From assembly GCF_900104965.1 (NCBI RefSeq), contig NZ_LT629757.1:992001-1056000 (forward strand): DNA of 64,000 bases, read 5' to 3'. Positions within the stretch are counted from its first letter, which is position 1. Every line of letters begins with the position of its first letter. This document shows positions 9,290-17,258 of the stretch, piece after piece. Under the pieces are notes generated by a model. The model searched no databases, had not been told where the DNA came from, and saw only the letters and a list, made by a program, of their open reading frames with translations. This DNA is from Nocardioides scoriae (GTDB lineage: Bacteria > Actinomycetota > Actinomycetes > Propionibacteriales > Nocardioidaceae). The translations under genes were made by a program, and so were the position numbers.

Positions 9290-10209
9290 GGCGTACCTCC
9301 CTGTGTCTGGTCCCGGGCGGGTGAGCGCTCCGGGTCGGCTGGTTGTCCCGCCTGGCGGGCGAAGCGCAGGTCGACCTCCGCGGCGGGGAGCCGCAGCGAC
9401 TCCTCCGGGGTGAGGCGCAGCACGAGCCCGACCTGCTGCTGCAGGTCCAACCATGCCTGACCGCTCGAGGTCTCGGCGAAACGTGCGGGCAGCGTGTCGG
9501 GGTCGCCGATCACGTTGAGGACGTACGGCGGCCGCAGCGACCGGGCGTTGACCGTGATGGCGCCGCCGGCCAGCCGGATCGTCGACAGGTTGGTCAGCCG
9601 CTGGCCGTTGATCGAGATCGCCTCGGCGCCGGCCTCCCACAGCCCGTTGGCCAGCCGCTGGAGGTCGCTGTCGAGCACGGTCGTCTTGTCCTCGGTGCTG
9701 CCCGGGGCGTCGTCGGCGACCACCCGCACCCCGGGGCCGCGGACCGCGGCGGTGCCGGTGGCGGCCGAGAGCCGCTCGATGCGGGCGAGGAGGCCCTCGG
9801 TCGACGCGTCGCCGGCGAGCTGGCTCTGCTGCAGGCGGCTGGTCTCGGCCTCGAGGTCGGCCAGCCGCTCGCGGCTGGCCGCCAGCTGGGTGCGGGCGCT
9901 CGCCACCTGGGAGGCGAGCTCGCGCCGGTCGGCCTCGTCGGAGGCCGCGCTGCGGGAGGTCTGCTGGCCGGCCGCGACGACGAGCACGGCGAAGGCGGCC
10001 AGCGCGACGGCGCCGAGCGCGCCGAAGCGCCGGCGGCGGGGTGCGCGGTGGCCCTCGTCGCGGGCCTGCGCCCGCTCGCGCTCGGCGACGAAGGCGTAGT
10101 CCTCGTCCATGGCGTGCGAGGTCAGGTAGTCGAGCAGGCCCATCGTCGCCTGCGGCGGCAGCCGGGTGGGCTGCAGCGGGCCGGGCCGGCGAGTCGGGTC
10201 GGGAGCCAC
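9286..10209 (-). CDS. DUF881 membrane-anchored protein
   Basis: The second DUF881 protein, 307 residues from the GTG at 10209. It has a transmembrane helix at about residues 65-82 (ALGAVALAAFAVLVVAAG), a coiled coil (about 90-140) and the DUF881 domain (RGPGVRVVADDAP..., LWEAGAEAISINGQRL, RPPYVLNVIGDPDTL). The GTG overlaps the pgsA stop in TAGTG and has GGAG five bases upstream. An ATG at 10143 is an alternative start. It corresponds to Rv1823. The paired DUF881 proteins around Sbp suggest one membrane complex, which is inference. Confidence 0.83.
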   Translation of the reverse strand: MAPDPTRRPGPLQPTRLPPQATMGLLDYLTSHAMDEDYAFVAERERAQARDEGHRAPRRRRFGALGAVALAAFAVLVVAAGQQTSRSAASDEADRRELASQVASARTQLAASRERLADLEAETSRLQQSQLAGDASTEGLLARIERLSAATGTAAVRGPGVRVVADDAPGSTEDKTTVLDSDLQRLANGLWEAGAEAISINGQRLTNLSTIRLAGGAITVNARSLRPPYVLNVIGDPDTLPARFAETSSGQAWLDLQQQVGLVLRLTPEESLRLPAAEVDLRFARQAGQPADPERSPARDQTQGGTP

Positions 10210-10835
10210 TAGGACTCCGGGAGGCTCGGGGCGTGGCGGCTGCGGTCGGCCATGAGCAGGCGCACCTGCCAGGCGTAGAGCAGCCCGGCCCACCAGTACA
10301 GGCCCATCCCCCAGATCGCGAACGCCCAGCCGAACACCCGGGCCAGGGTCGCGGCGGCGCCACCGCCGTCGCCGAGGAACAGCAGCGGGAAGGCGTAGAG
10401 CAGGGCCGCGGTGGCGGCCTTGCCGAGGTAGTGGACCGGGAGCGCGGAGTAGCCGCGGGTCCGCAGGAAGGGGACCAGGCACCACAGGAAGGCGTCGCGC
10501 GCGGGCAGGATCACCGCCACCCACCACGGGATGATGTCGCGGTAGAGCAGGCCGACGACGGCGGCCAGGATGTAGAGGCGGTCCGCGACGGGGTCGAGGA
10601 TCTCGCCGAGCTTGGACATCTGGTCGAGGCGACGGGCCAGGAAGCCGTCGAGCCAGTCCGAGAAGCCGGAGACCATGAGGACCACGAGGGCCCAGACGTC
10701 CGCCTCCGGGCCGATGACCAGCCACAGGAACAGCGGCACGCCGGCCAGCCGGACCATGCTGATGATGTTGGGCAGCGTCCACACCGCACGGGCGTGGGTG
10801 CCGCCGGGCCGCCCACTCACCGTCTGCCTCGCCAC
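10209..10835 (-). CDS. pgsA2: CDP-alcohol phosphatidyltransferase (PgsA2-type)
   Basis: A 208-residue membrane enzyme carrying the full CDP-alcohol phosphotransferase motif DGx2ARx8Gx3Dx3D as DGFLARRLDQMSKLGEILDPVAD (key residues Asp, Gly, Ala-Arg, Gly, two Asp), followed by hydrophobic helices. It moves a phosphatidyl group from CDP-diacylglycerol to an alcohol acceptor, probably in cardiolipin or phosphatidylglycerol-phosphate synthesis. The acceptor is not certain. The GTG at 10835 has AGGAGG seven bases upstream. It is the first gene of the DUF881-Sbp-DUF881 block, matching Rv1822 (pgsA2). Confidence 0.87.
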   Translation of the reverse strand: MARQTVSGRPGGTHARAVWTLPNIISMVRLAGVPLFLWLVIGPEADVWALVVLMVSGFSDWLDGFLARRLDQMSKLGEILDPVADRLYILAAVVGLLYRDIIPWWVAVILPARDAFLWCLVPFLRTRGYSALPVHYLGKAATAALLYAFPLLFLGDGGGAAATLARVFGWAFAIWGMGLYWWAGLLYAWQVRLLMADRSRHAPSLPES

Positions 10836-10885
10836 CGATGTGCCTCCTGACGCGTGGTCGGAGGTCACCCTATCGACGGGCGGGG

Positions 10886-11038
10886 TCAGTTCAGGCAGCA
10901 GCCGCACCGCGGGCAGTGGGCACGTCGGCTGGTGCCGATCTCCTGCCCGCACCCGCAGACCAGGATCTCGGTCGCGACGGTCGCGCTGGTGGCTCCGGAC
11001 CCGTACAGGGCCGCATCGGTGGTGATCATGTCGTTCAT
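10886..11038 (-). CDS. Small predicted zinc-ribbon protein
   Basis: A 50-residue reading frame that starts MNDMITTDAALYGSG and ends in a cysteine-rich module (VCGCGQEIGTSRRAHCPRCGCCLN, with CxC and CxxCxCC). The second ATG (11029, MITTDAAL) is better spaced from the GAGGAG just upstream and may be the true start. The DNA upstream (11070-11130) is clearly less GC-rich than the rest of the window. I do not recognise a family. The cysteine pattern supports a real metal-binding peptide, but expression is not shown. Confidence 0.5.
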   Translation of the reverse strand: MNDMITTDAALYGSGATSATVATEILVCGCGQEIGTSRRAHCPRCGCCLN

Positions 11039-11241
11039 CTCCTCGTGGTGTCCTTCTCCACCTATGAGACGCCTCGTCCGTTTTGCGGTGATACGCAACA
11101 CGCACGAATAGTCCGAAAGGACCATGCATTTCGACCCTGCCGGGTAGCAGCGTCACCCGGTGAGGAGGCGTGGTGCAGAGCGCCCGATACCAGGGTGGCG
11201 GCTCCGCTGGGCCGCGACGCGGAGCCGCGCCGGAGGAGGTC
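11039..11241. other. Gap before pobA 3' end
   Basis: Apart from the terminator at 11198-11228 I see only a short lower-GC segment (about 11070-11130) that probably holds the promoter of the small zinc-ribbon ORF. No clear -10/-35 pair could be assigned. Confidence 0.4.
11198..11228 (-). terminator. Terminator after pobA
   Basis: GCGGCTCCGC and GCGGAGCCGC make a perfect 10-bp stem with an 11-nt loop, 14 nt past the pobA stop. Confidence 0.7.
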
Positions 11242-12462
11242 TCAGGCGCGCGAGGTGGGCCAGCCGGTGTAGCCCTCGGCGAGGTACGTCGACCCGGCCG
11301 TCGAGCCGACCAGGCCGGCCAGCTCGCCCTCCTGGCGGCGCACGTCGAAGTCGCTGGCGTCCGGCAGCCGGTGCAGCATCGTGGTCATCCAGTAGGAGAA
11401 GTGCTGGGCCTTCCAGACCCGCGCGAGCGCGCGCTCGCCGTACGCGTCCAGCAGGCCGAGGTCCTGCCGGCCCAGCGCCCGCTCGAGCTCCTCCGCCAGG
11501 ACCCGGACGTCGGCCAGCGCGAGGTTGAGGCCCTTGGCGCCGGTGGGCGGCACGGTGTGGGCGGCGTCGCCGGCCAGCAGCAGGTTGCCGTGGCGCACCG
11601 GCTCCTGGACGAAGCTGCGGAACGGCAGCACCGAGCGCGAGGTGATCGGCCCCTGCCGCAGGGTGTGCCCGTTGGCGCCGACGCGCGACTGCAGCTCCTC
11701 CCAGATGCGGTCGTCGGAGAAGGACTCCGGGTCGTCGGCGGGGTCGCACTGGAAGTACATCCGCTGCAGCGACTCGGTCCGCTGGCTGATGAGCGCGAAC
11801 CCGCGGTCGGAGTGGTGGTAGACCAGCTCGGGCGCGCTCGGCGGCGCCTCGCACAGGATCCCGAACCAGGCGAAGGGGTACTCCCGGAAGAACTGCCGTC
11901 GCTCCCCCTCCGGCACCGCGCGTCGGCACAGGCTGCGGGAGCCGTCGCAGCCGACCAGCACCTGGCAGCAGACCTCCTGGGCCCTCCCCTCGGCGTCGGT
12001 GAAGGTGATCCGGGGCTCGCCGGTCAGGTCGTGGACCGCCACGTCGGCGACCCCGAACCGGACGTCGCCGCCGTCGCGCTCCCGGGCGTCGGCCAGGTCG
12101 GTGAACACGTCGGTCTGCGGGTAGAGCTGGGCCGTGGCGCCGACCAGCGCCTCGAAGTCGATGCGGTGGCTCGCCCCGCCGAAGGCGAGCTCGATCCCCT
12201 CGTGGCGGAACCCCTCGCGCAGCACCCGGTCGCTGACGCCGGTCTCGGTCAGCAGCCGCACGCTGTCCTGCTCGAGGATCCCCGCCCGGTGGGTCTGCTC
12301 GATCTCGGTGCGGCTGCGCACCTCGACCACGACGCTGTCGATCCCCGACAGCGACAGCAGGTGGGCCAGCATCAGGCCGGCCGGCCCGCCCCCCACGATG
12401 CCGACGGCGGTGCGGGTCACGGCGCGGGTGCGGGCGGGTGCGGGCGGGGTCGGGGCGGGCAT
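11242..12462 (-). CDS. pobA: 4-hydroxybenzoate 3-monooxygenase
   Basis: A class A flavoprotein hydroxylase that converts 4-hydroxybenzoate to protocatechuate with NAD(P)H and O2. The FAD GxGxxG motif is VGIVGGGPAGLMLAH (about residues 20-34), the DG motif is VGCDGSRS and the second FAD motif is LAGDAAHTVPPTGAKGLNLA. RAGILEQ and the RIDF stretch match PobA. The 406-residue length from the ATG at 12462 is slightly long; a GTG at 12420 would give 392, close to the usual 394. The gene feeds the pca cluster next door and has an IclR-type palindrome 44 bp upstream. Confidence 0.93.
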   Translation of the reverse strand: MPAPTPPAPARTRAVTRTAVGIVGGGPAGLMLAHLLSLSGIDSVVVEVRSRTEIEQTHRAGILEQDSVRLLTETGVSDRVLREGFRHEGIELAFGGASHRIDFEALVGATAQLYPQTDVFTDLADARERDGGDVRFGVADVAVHDLTGEPRITFTDAEGRAQEVCCQVLVGCDGSRSLCRRAVPEGERRQFFREYPFAWFGILCEAPPSAPELVYHHSDRGFALISQRTESLQRMYFQCDPADDPESFSDDRIWEELQSRVGANGHTLRQGPITSRSVLPFRSFVQEPVRHGNLLLAGDAAHTVPPTGAKGLNLALADVRVLAEELERALGRQDLGLLDAYGERALARVWKAQHFSYWMTTMLHRLPDASDFDVRRQEGELAGLVGSTAGSTYLAEGYTGWPTSRA

Positions 12463-12505
12463 GGCCCGAGCCTGGCGGCCCCGCGAGACGCACACCACAC
12501 CACGG

Positions 12506-12520
12506 TTCCGACCAGCGGAA
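12506..12520. promoter_or_regulatory. IclR operator upstream of pobA
   Basis: TTCCGACCAGCGGAA (TTCCG-N5-CGGAA). It is the first of three related 15-bp TTCC-N7-GGAA palindromes, the others being upstream of the iclR gene and between the transporter and pcaH. Confidence 0.75.
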
Positions 12521-12524
12521 GACC

Positions 12525-13286
12525 TCAGCGGGGCGCGACGAGCGAGCGACCGATCCCGTGGGCGGCCACCTGCAGCGCCGCCACCAGCTGCGGTCGGCCC
12601 GTGCGCAGGCTCGGGACCACCATGCCGAGCGCCGCGACGACGTCGCCGCGCTCCCCCGTGCGGATCGGGACCGCCACCGAGCAGGCGCCGAGGCTCATCT
12701 CCTCGCTGGTGGTCGCGTAGCCGTCGCGACGCACCCGGGCGAGCTGGCGCTGCAGCACCCCGGGCTGGCTCACGGTGTACGCCGTGACGCGGGTCAGCGC
12801 CCCCATCACCTCCTGCTGCAGCGACGCCGGGGCGTGGGCCAGGAGCACCTTGCCGACGCCGGTGGCGTGCAGCGGCAGCCGCGACCCGATCGTGCTGACG
12901 ACCGGCACCGACGCGTGGCCGGCCAGCCGGTCGACGTAGAGCACCTGCGCGCCGTCGCGCACCGCGAGGTGGACCGTGGCGCGGGTCGCGGCGTACAGGT
13001 CGTGGAGGTACGGCGAGGCCACCTCCCGCAGCCCGGTCTGCACGGGCGCCAGCATGCCGACGTCCCACAGCCGCCGCCCGACGACGTAGTGCCCGTCGGA
13101 GGTGCGCCGCAGGGCGCCCCACGCGACCAGCTCCCCGACCAGCCGGTGCGCCGTCGGCACCGGCAGGCCGGCCCGCCCGGCCAGCTCGGTCAGCGTCAGC
13201 CGCCGGTGCTGCTCGTCGAACGCTCCCACGAGCGCCAGCGCGCGCCCGGTGACCGTCGTCCCCGCGCTCGAGGTGTTGCCCGCCAT
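12525..13286 (-). CDS. IclR-family regulator of the pob/pca genes
   Basis: 253 residues with an N-terminal winged helix (about 14-66, LTLTELAGRAGLPVPTAHRLVGEL) and a C-terminal IclR effector domain (HLAVRDGAQVLYVDRL, LPLHATGVGKVLLAH, GYATTSEEMSLGACSVAVPI). PcaR, PcaU and PobR of other bacteria belong to this family and respond to protocatechuate, beta-ketoadipate or 4-hydroxybenzoate. It sits between pobA and the transporter. The TTCC-N7-GGAA palindrome 10 bp before its start suggests autoregulation. Confidence 0.9.
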   Translation of the reverse strand: MAGNTSSAGTTVTGRALALVGAFDEQHRRLTLTELAGRAGLPVPTAHRLVGELVAWGALRRTSDGHYVVGRRLWDVGMLAPVQTGLREVASPYLHDLYAATRATVHLAVRDGAQVLYVDRLAGHASVPVVSTIGSRLPLHATGVGKVLLAHAPASLQQEVMGALTRVTAYTVSQPGVLQRQLARVRRDGYATTSEEMSLGACSVAVPIRTGERGDVVAALGMVVPSLRTGRPQLVAALQVAAHGIGRSLVAPR

Positions 13287-13296
13287 GGCGCCATCC

Positions 13297-13311
13297 TTCC
13301 ACCCACCGGAA
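13297..13311. promoter_or_regulatory. IclR operator upstream of the iclR gene
   Basis: TTCCACCCACCGGAA, the second copy of the TTCC-N7-GGAA palindrome, 10 bp upstream of the ATG of the regulator gene. Confidence 0.7.
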
Positions 13312-13337
13312 CCACGACCCGCCTCTCTCGAGCGGGG

Positions 13338-14609
13338 TCAGCGGGCGACGGCCTCCTCGGGGGCGAGGTGGGCGGGGACGGTGGCCAGCGCCGCGACGGC
13401 GAGCAGCGCGGCGACCGCGAAGGCGTAGAAGCCCCAGGGGTACGCCACGCCGGCCGTCACGAGCGCGCCGCCGAGGAAGGGTCCGACGATGGCGCCCACG
13501 CGGCCCACGCCGGCGGCCAGGCCGAGGGCCGTGCCGCGCACCTCCGGCGGGTAGAGGTGGCCGACGAAGGCGTAGACCAGGACCTGGGCGCTGAAGACGA
13601 AGATGCCGGCGAGCAGGACGGCGGCGTACACCACCACGGCGCTCTCGACCTTGATGGACAGCAGCGCCAGGAACACGGCGGCCAGGCCGAACCACAGCAG
13701 CACGGTCGGCTTGTTGCCGCGCGAGTCCGAGAGGCCGCCGGCCACCAGCAGGCCGATGACGGCGCCGACGTTGAGGACGAGCAGCAGGCCGGTGCCGGCG
13801 GTGATGGAGTAGCCCGCCTCCCCCATGATCGTGGGCAGCCAGGTGTTGAGGCCGTAGACGAGCAGCAGGCCCATGAAGGAGGCGACCCACAGGCCGATGC
13901 TCACGGCCAGGTAGCGACCGCGCACGACGTCCCCGCTGCGGACCTGCGCGGAGGTCCGGCCGGCCTCCCGGTCGGCCACGGCGCGCAGGTAGGTCTCCGA
14001 CTCGGGCAGCCTGGCCCACATCACCGGCAGGGTCAGCAGGCCGAGCACGCCGCCCACGACGAACATCGAGCGCCAGCCGTGGTCCTCGACCAGCCACAGC
14101 GCGAGCAGCGCCGTCAGCACCGCGCCGACGTGGTAGCCGGTCATCATCCGGGTCACCGCCGAGCCGCCGCGGCCCTGGGGCGCGTGCTCGGTCATGAAGG
14201 CCAGCGCTGTGGGCAGGCAGGCCCCGAGCCCGAGGCCCGCCAGGAACCGCAGCACGGTGAACTGGGTGACGTCCTGGGCCACCGCGACGGCCAGGGTCAG
14301 CACCGAGAAGGCCGCGATGCAGGAGATCAGCGTGACGCGGCGGCCGACGCGGTCGGTCAGCGGGCCGACGGCCACGGCGCCGAGCCCGACGCCGACCAGG
14401 CCGATGGTCGAGGCGGCGGTGAGGGAGGACGGGGTGAACCCCAGGTCGCCGGTCGCGCGCAGCGTCGGGATCACGGCGCCGAGGACGACGAGGTCGAAGC
14501 CGTCGAGGGCGACCGCGACCCAGCACAGCCACACCGGCCACCGGTCGCGACGACCGCCCTCGGCGGCCGCCCCCGAGGTGGGGCGCAGGTCAGGAGAGGA
14601 GGAGGACAT
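13338..14609 (-). CDS. pcaK: MFS aromatic acid:H+ symporter (PcaK/BenK type)
   Basis: A 423-residue major facilitator protein with 12 predicted helices. The aromatic-acid symporter signature in helix 1 is VALDGFDLVVLGAVIP, and the loop 2-3 motif is GPLTDRVGRR. The family imports 4-hydroxybenzoate or protocatechuate with protons. It is divergent from pcaHGBLFIJ and shares the IclR palindrome in the 104-bp gap. The exact substrate is inferred from context. Confidence 0.88.
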   Translation of the reverse strand: MSSSSPDLRPTSGAAAEGGRRDRWPVWLCWVAVALDGFDLVVLGAVIPTLRATGDLGFTPSSLTAASTIGLVGVGLGAVAVGPLTDRVGRRVTLISCIAAFSVLTLAVAVAQDVTQFTVLRFLAGLGLGACLPTALAFMTEHAPQGRGGSAVTRMMTGYHVGAVLTALLALWLVEDHGWRSMFVVGGVLGLLTLPVMWARLPESETYLRAVADREAGRTSAQVRSGDVVRGRYLAVSIGLWVASFMGLLLVYGLNTWLPTIMGEAGYSITAGTGLLLVLNVGAVIGLLVAGGLSDSRGNKPTVLLWFGLAAVFLALLSIKVESAVVVYAAVLLAGIFVFSAQVLVYAFVGHLYPPEVRGTALGLAAGVGRVGAIVGPFLGGALVTAGVAYPWGFYAFAVAALLAVAALATVPAHLAPEEAVAR

Positions 14610-14653
14610 GGCCCGACCGTGTCACCGGTCACGTGACGACGACCACAGCCGCC

Positions 14654-14668
14654 TTCCGGCCAGTGGAA
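14654..14668. promoter_or_regulatory. IclR operator between transporter and pcaH
   Basis: TTCCGGCCAGTGGAA, the third TTCC-N7-GGAA copy, in the middle of the divergent promoter region. It is nested with a GGCCAG-N7-CTGGCC inverted repeat just downstream. Confidence 0.75.
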
Positions 14669-14700
14669 CTCTGGCCGCGCCGACCGGGACCCGGGTGCCC

Positions 14701-14706
14701 TACGTT
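14701..14706 (+). promoter_or_regulatory. Leaderless -10 box of pcaH
   Basis: TACGTT (TAnnnT) is followed by seven bases and then the GTG of pcaH, so the pca operon mRNA is probably leaderless. Confidence 0.5.
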
Positions 14707-14713
14707 CGGTCCC

Positions 14714-15478
14714 GTGACCACCACCCCCTCCCTCGCCACCCAGGCGCAGATCGACGCCGAGATCGCCTCGGTCTCGCAGGAGTACGCCGCGGCAGGCGTC
14801 GTCGAGACCCGCACCCGCGTCGACTACGCGCCGTACCGCTCCAGCCTGCTGCGCCACCCGACGAAGGACCTGCACCACGCGGACCCCGAGTCGATCGAGC
14901 TGGTCGCCCCCGTCTTCGGGCACAGCGACGTGGCCGCCCCGGAGGCCGACCTCACCATCCAGCACTCCGGCGAGCCGCTCGGCGAGCGGATCGTGGTCGC
15001 GGGCCGGGTCCTCGACGCCGACGGCCGACCGGTGCGCCACCAGCTCGTCGAGATCTGGCAGGCCAACGCCTCGGGCCGCTACATCCACCAGCGCGACCAG
15101 CACCCCGCCCCGATCGACCCGCACTTCACCGGGGTCGGGCGGGTGCTGACCGGCGCGGACGGCAGCTACACCTTCACCACGATCAAGCCGGGTCCCTACC
15201 CGTGGAAGAACCACCACAACGCCTGGCGGCCGGCGCACATCCACTTCTCGCTGTTCGGCACCGAGTTCACCCAGCGGATGATCACGCAGATGTACTTCCC
15301 CGGCGACCCGCTGTTCGCCCTCGACCCGATCTACCAGGCGATCGTCGACCCGCGGGCGCGCGAGCGGCTGGTGGCGACGTACGACCACGAGCTGACGCAG
15401 GCGGAGTGGGCCACGGGGTACCGCTGGGACATCGTGCTGACCGGCAGCCACCGCACCCCGATGGAGGACGACCTGTGA
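14714..15478 (+). CDS. pcaH: Protocatechuate 3,4-dioxygenase beta subunit
   Basis: The iron-binding subunit of the intradiol dioxygenase that opens protocatechuate to 3-carboxy-cis,cis-muconate. The Fe(III) ligands are visible as Tyr in GRYIHQRDQH, Tyr in GPYPWKNHHN and the two His in WRPAHIHF. I take the GTG at 14714 (254 residues), preceded by a TACGTT box at leaderless spacing, over an ATG at 14633 that would run through the operator. The stop overlaps the pcaG start in GTGA. Confidence 0.95.
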   Translation: MTTTPSLATQAQIDAEIASVSQEYAAAGVVETRTRVDYAPYRSSLLRHPTKDLHHADPESIELVAPVFGHSDVAAPEADLTIQHSGEPLGERIVVAGRVLDADGRPVRHQLVEIWQANASGRYIHQRDQHPAPIDPHFTGVGRVLTGADGSYTFTTIKPGPYPWKNHHNAWRPAHIHFSLFGTEFTQRMITQMYFPGDPLFALDPIYQAIVDPRARERLVATYDHELTQAEWATGYRWDIVLTGSHRTPMEDDL

Positions 15479-16047
15479 GCGAGCGACTGGTCCCGACCCC
15501 GGGACAGACCGTGGGGCCGTTCTTCGGCTACGCCCTGCCCTTCGAGGGCGGCGAGCGGCTGGTGCCGGCGAGCCACCCCGGCGCCGTGCGGCTGCGCGGC
15601 ACCGTCCTCGACGGGGCCGGCGACCCCGTGCCCGACGCGCTGCTCGAGATCTGGCAGGCCGACGAGCAGGGCCGCGCACCGCGGCGCGAGGGCTCCTGGC
15701 ACCGCGACCCCTTCGAGTTCACCGGCTTCGGCCGCACCCCGGTCGACCCCGCGGGCCGGTACGCCTTCACGACCGTCGTGCCGGGGGCCGCCGAGCCCGG
15801 TCGCGCCCCCTTCGTCGCGATGACCGTCTTCGCCCGCGGCCTGCTCGACCGGCTGCTGACGCGGGTCTACCTGCCCCTCGACGAGGACGTCCTGGCCGCC
15901 GACCCCTTCCTGGCCTCGCTGCCGGAGGACCGCCGCCGCACCCTGGTGGCCGGGCGCGACGAGCACGGGTTCGTCTTCGACGTCCACCTCCAGGGCGAGC
16001 ACGAGACCGTCTTCCTCGACTTCGAGCCGGCGACCGGGGACCGATGA
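15475..16047 (+). CDS. pcaG: Protocatechuate 3,4-dioxygenase alpha subunit
   Basis: The 190-residue alpha subunit pairs with PcaH. It keeps the fold (PTPGQTVGPFFGYALP, LLEIWQADEQG) but lacks the full set of iron ligands, as is normal for this subunit. GTG start at 15475 by GTGA overlap with pcaH; its own stop overlaps the pcaB ATG. Second gene of the pca operon. Confidence 0.94.
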   Translation: MSERLVPTPGQTVGPFFGYALPFEGGERLVPASHPGAVRLRGTVLDGAGDPVPDALLEIWQADEQGRAPRREGSWHRDPFEFTGFGRTPVDPAGRYAFTTVVPGAAEPGRAPFVAMTVFARGLLDRLLTRVYLPLDEDVLAADPFLASLPEDRRRTLVAGRDEHGFVFDVHLQGEHETVFLDFEPATGDR

Positions 16048-17258
16048 CCGACCTGTTCTGGCCCGGCGACGACCGCGCCGAGGAGCACCTGTCCGGGGCG
16101 TCGTTCCTGGCGTCGATGGTCACGGTGGAGCAGGCGTGGCTGGACGCGCTGGTCGCCGCGGGCGCCGCGCCCGCGGACGCGGCGCTGCCGGGCGGCCTGG
16201 CCGCGCTGGTCGGCGCCGACGACCTCGCGGCCGTCGCGGGGGCCGCGGAGGCGTCCGGCAACCCGGTGGTGCCGCTGCTGCGCCTGCTACGGCAGCGCCT
16301 GGAGACCTCCTCCCCCGCGGCCGCGCGCTGGCTGCACCGCGGCCTGACCAGCCAGGACGTCGTCGACACCGCGCTCGTGCTCGGGGCGCGCGCGGCCACC
16401 GCCCGGCTGCTGGAGCACCTCGACGCGGCCGTCGCCGCGACCGCCGGGCTCGCCGAGCGCCACCGCGACGCGGTCGTGGCCGGGCGCACGCTGACCCAGC
16501 ACGCCGTGCCGATCACCTTCGGGCTCAAGGCCGCGCACTGGCTCGCCGGCCTGCTGGACGCGCGCGACGACCTGCGGGCGCTGCGGTTCCCGGTGCAGGT
16601 CGGCGGGGCCGCCGGCACCCTGGCGGCCGTCGGGCTGCTCGGCGACGCCGAGGCGCTGGTGGCGGCCACGGCCGGCTCCCTGGGGCTCGAGGTCGCCCGG
16701 CCCTGGCACACCGTCCGGACGCCCCTGACCAGGTGCGCCGACGCGCTGGTGCGCACCACCGACGCGCTGGGCCACGTAGCCGACGACGTCCTGGTGCTCG
16801 CCCGGCCCGAGGTCGGGGAGCTCGCCGAGCCGGCCGCCGCCGGTCGGGGCGGCTCCTCGACGATGCCCCACAAGGCCAACCCCGTCCTGAGCGTGCTCGT
16901 GCGGCGGGCCGCCCTCACCACCCCCGGCCTGGCCGCCCAGCTCCACCTCGCCGCGGCGGGGACCGTCGACGAGCGCCCCGACGGCGCCTGGCACACCGAG
17001 TGGGCCACGCTGGCGACCCTGGGCCGACGTACGCTCGCGGCCGCCTCGCAGAGCGCCGAGCTGCTGGCCGGCCTGCACGTCGACACGGCCCGGATGGCCG
17101 CGCGGGCGAGCGCCGTCGCGCCCGACCTGCTGGCCGAGCAGCGGGGGCTGGCCGAGCTCGTCGGCGCCGCCCCGCTCGACGACCCCACCCGCTACCTGGG
17201 CGCCACCGGGAGGATCATCGACGAGGTCCTGACCCGCGCCCGCGAGGAGACCCCGTGA
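16044..17258 (+). CDS. pcaB: 3-carboxy-cis,cis-muconate cycloisomerase
   Basis: A 404-residue member of the fumarase/aspartase superfamily. The signature loop is GGSSTMPHKANPVLS (near residue 275), with the helix SQDVVDTALVLGAR. It lactonises 3-carboxymuconate to 4-carboxymuconolactone. The length is somewhat short of the roughly 450 of other PcaB, mainly at the C-terminus. The start overlaps pcaG (ATGA) and the end overlaps the next gene (GTGA). Confidence 0.93.
   Translation: MTDLFWPGDDRAEEHLSGASFLASMVTVEQAWLDALVAAGAAPADAALPGGLAALVGADDLAAVAGAAEASGNPVVPLLRLLRQRLETSSPAAARWLHRGLTSQDVVDTALVLGARAATARLLEHLDAAVAATAGLAERHRDAVVAGRTLTQHAVPITFGLKAAHWLAGLLDARDDLRALRFPVQVGGAAGTLAAVGLLGDAEALVAATAGSLGLEVARPWHTVRTPLTRCADALVRTTDALGHVADDVLVLARPEVGELAEPAAAGRGGSSTMPHKANPVLSVLVRRAALTTPGLAAQLHLAAAGTVDERPDGAWHTEWATLATLGRRTLAAASQSAELLAGLHVDTARMAARASAVAPDLLAEQRGLAELVGAAPLDDPTRYLGATGRIIDEVLTRAREETP

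Noticed and set aside
11242-14541. A 1099-codon minus-strand frame as one protein
   Set aside because: Only the C-terminal part (from 12462) is PobA; the rest reads through the IclR and transporter genes in another frame.
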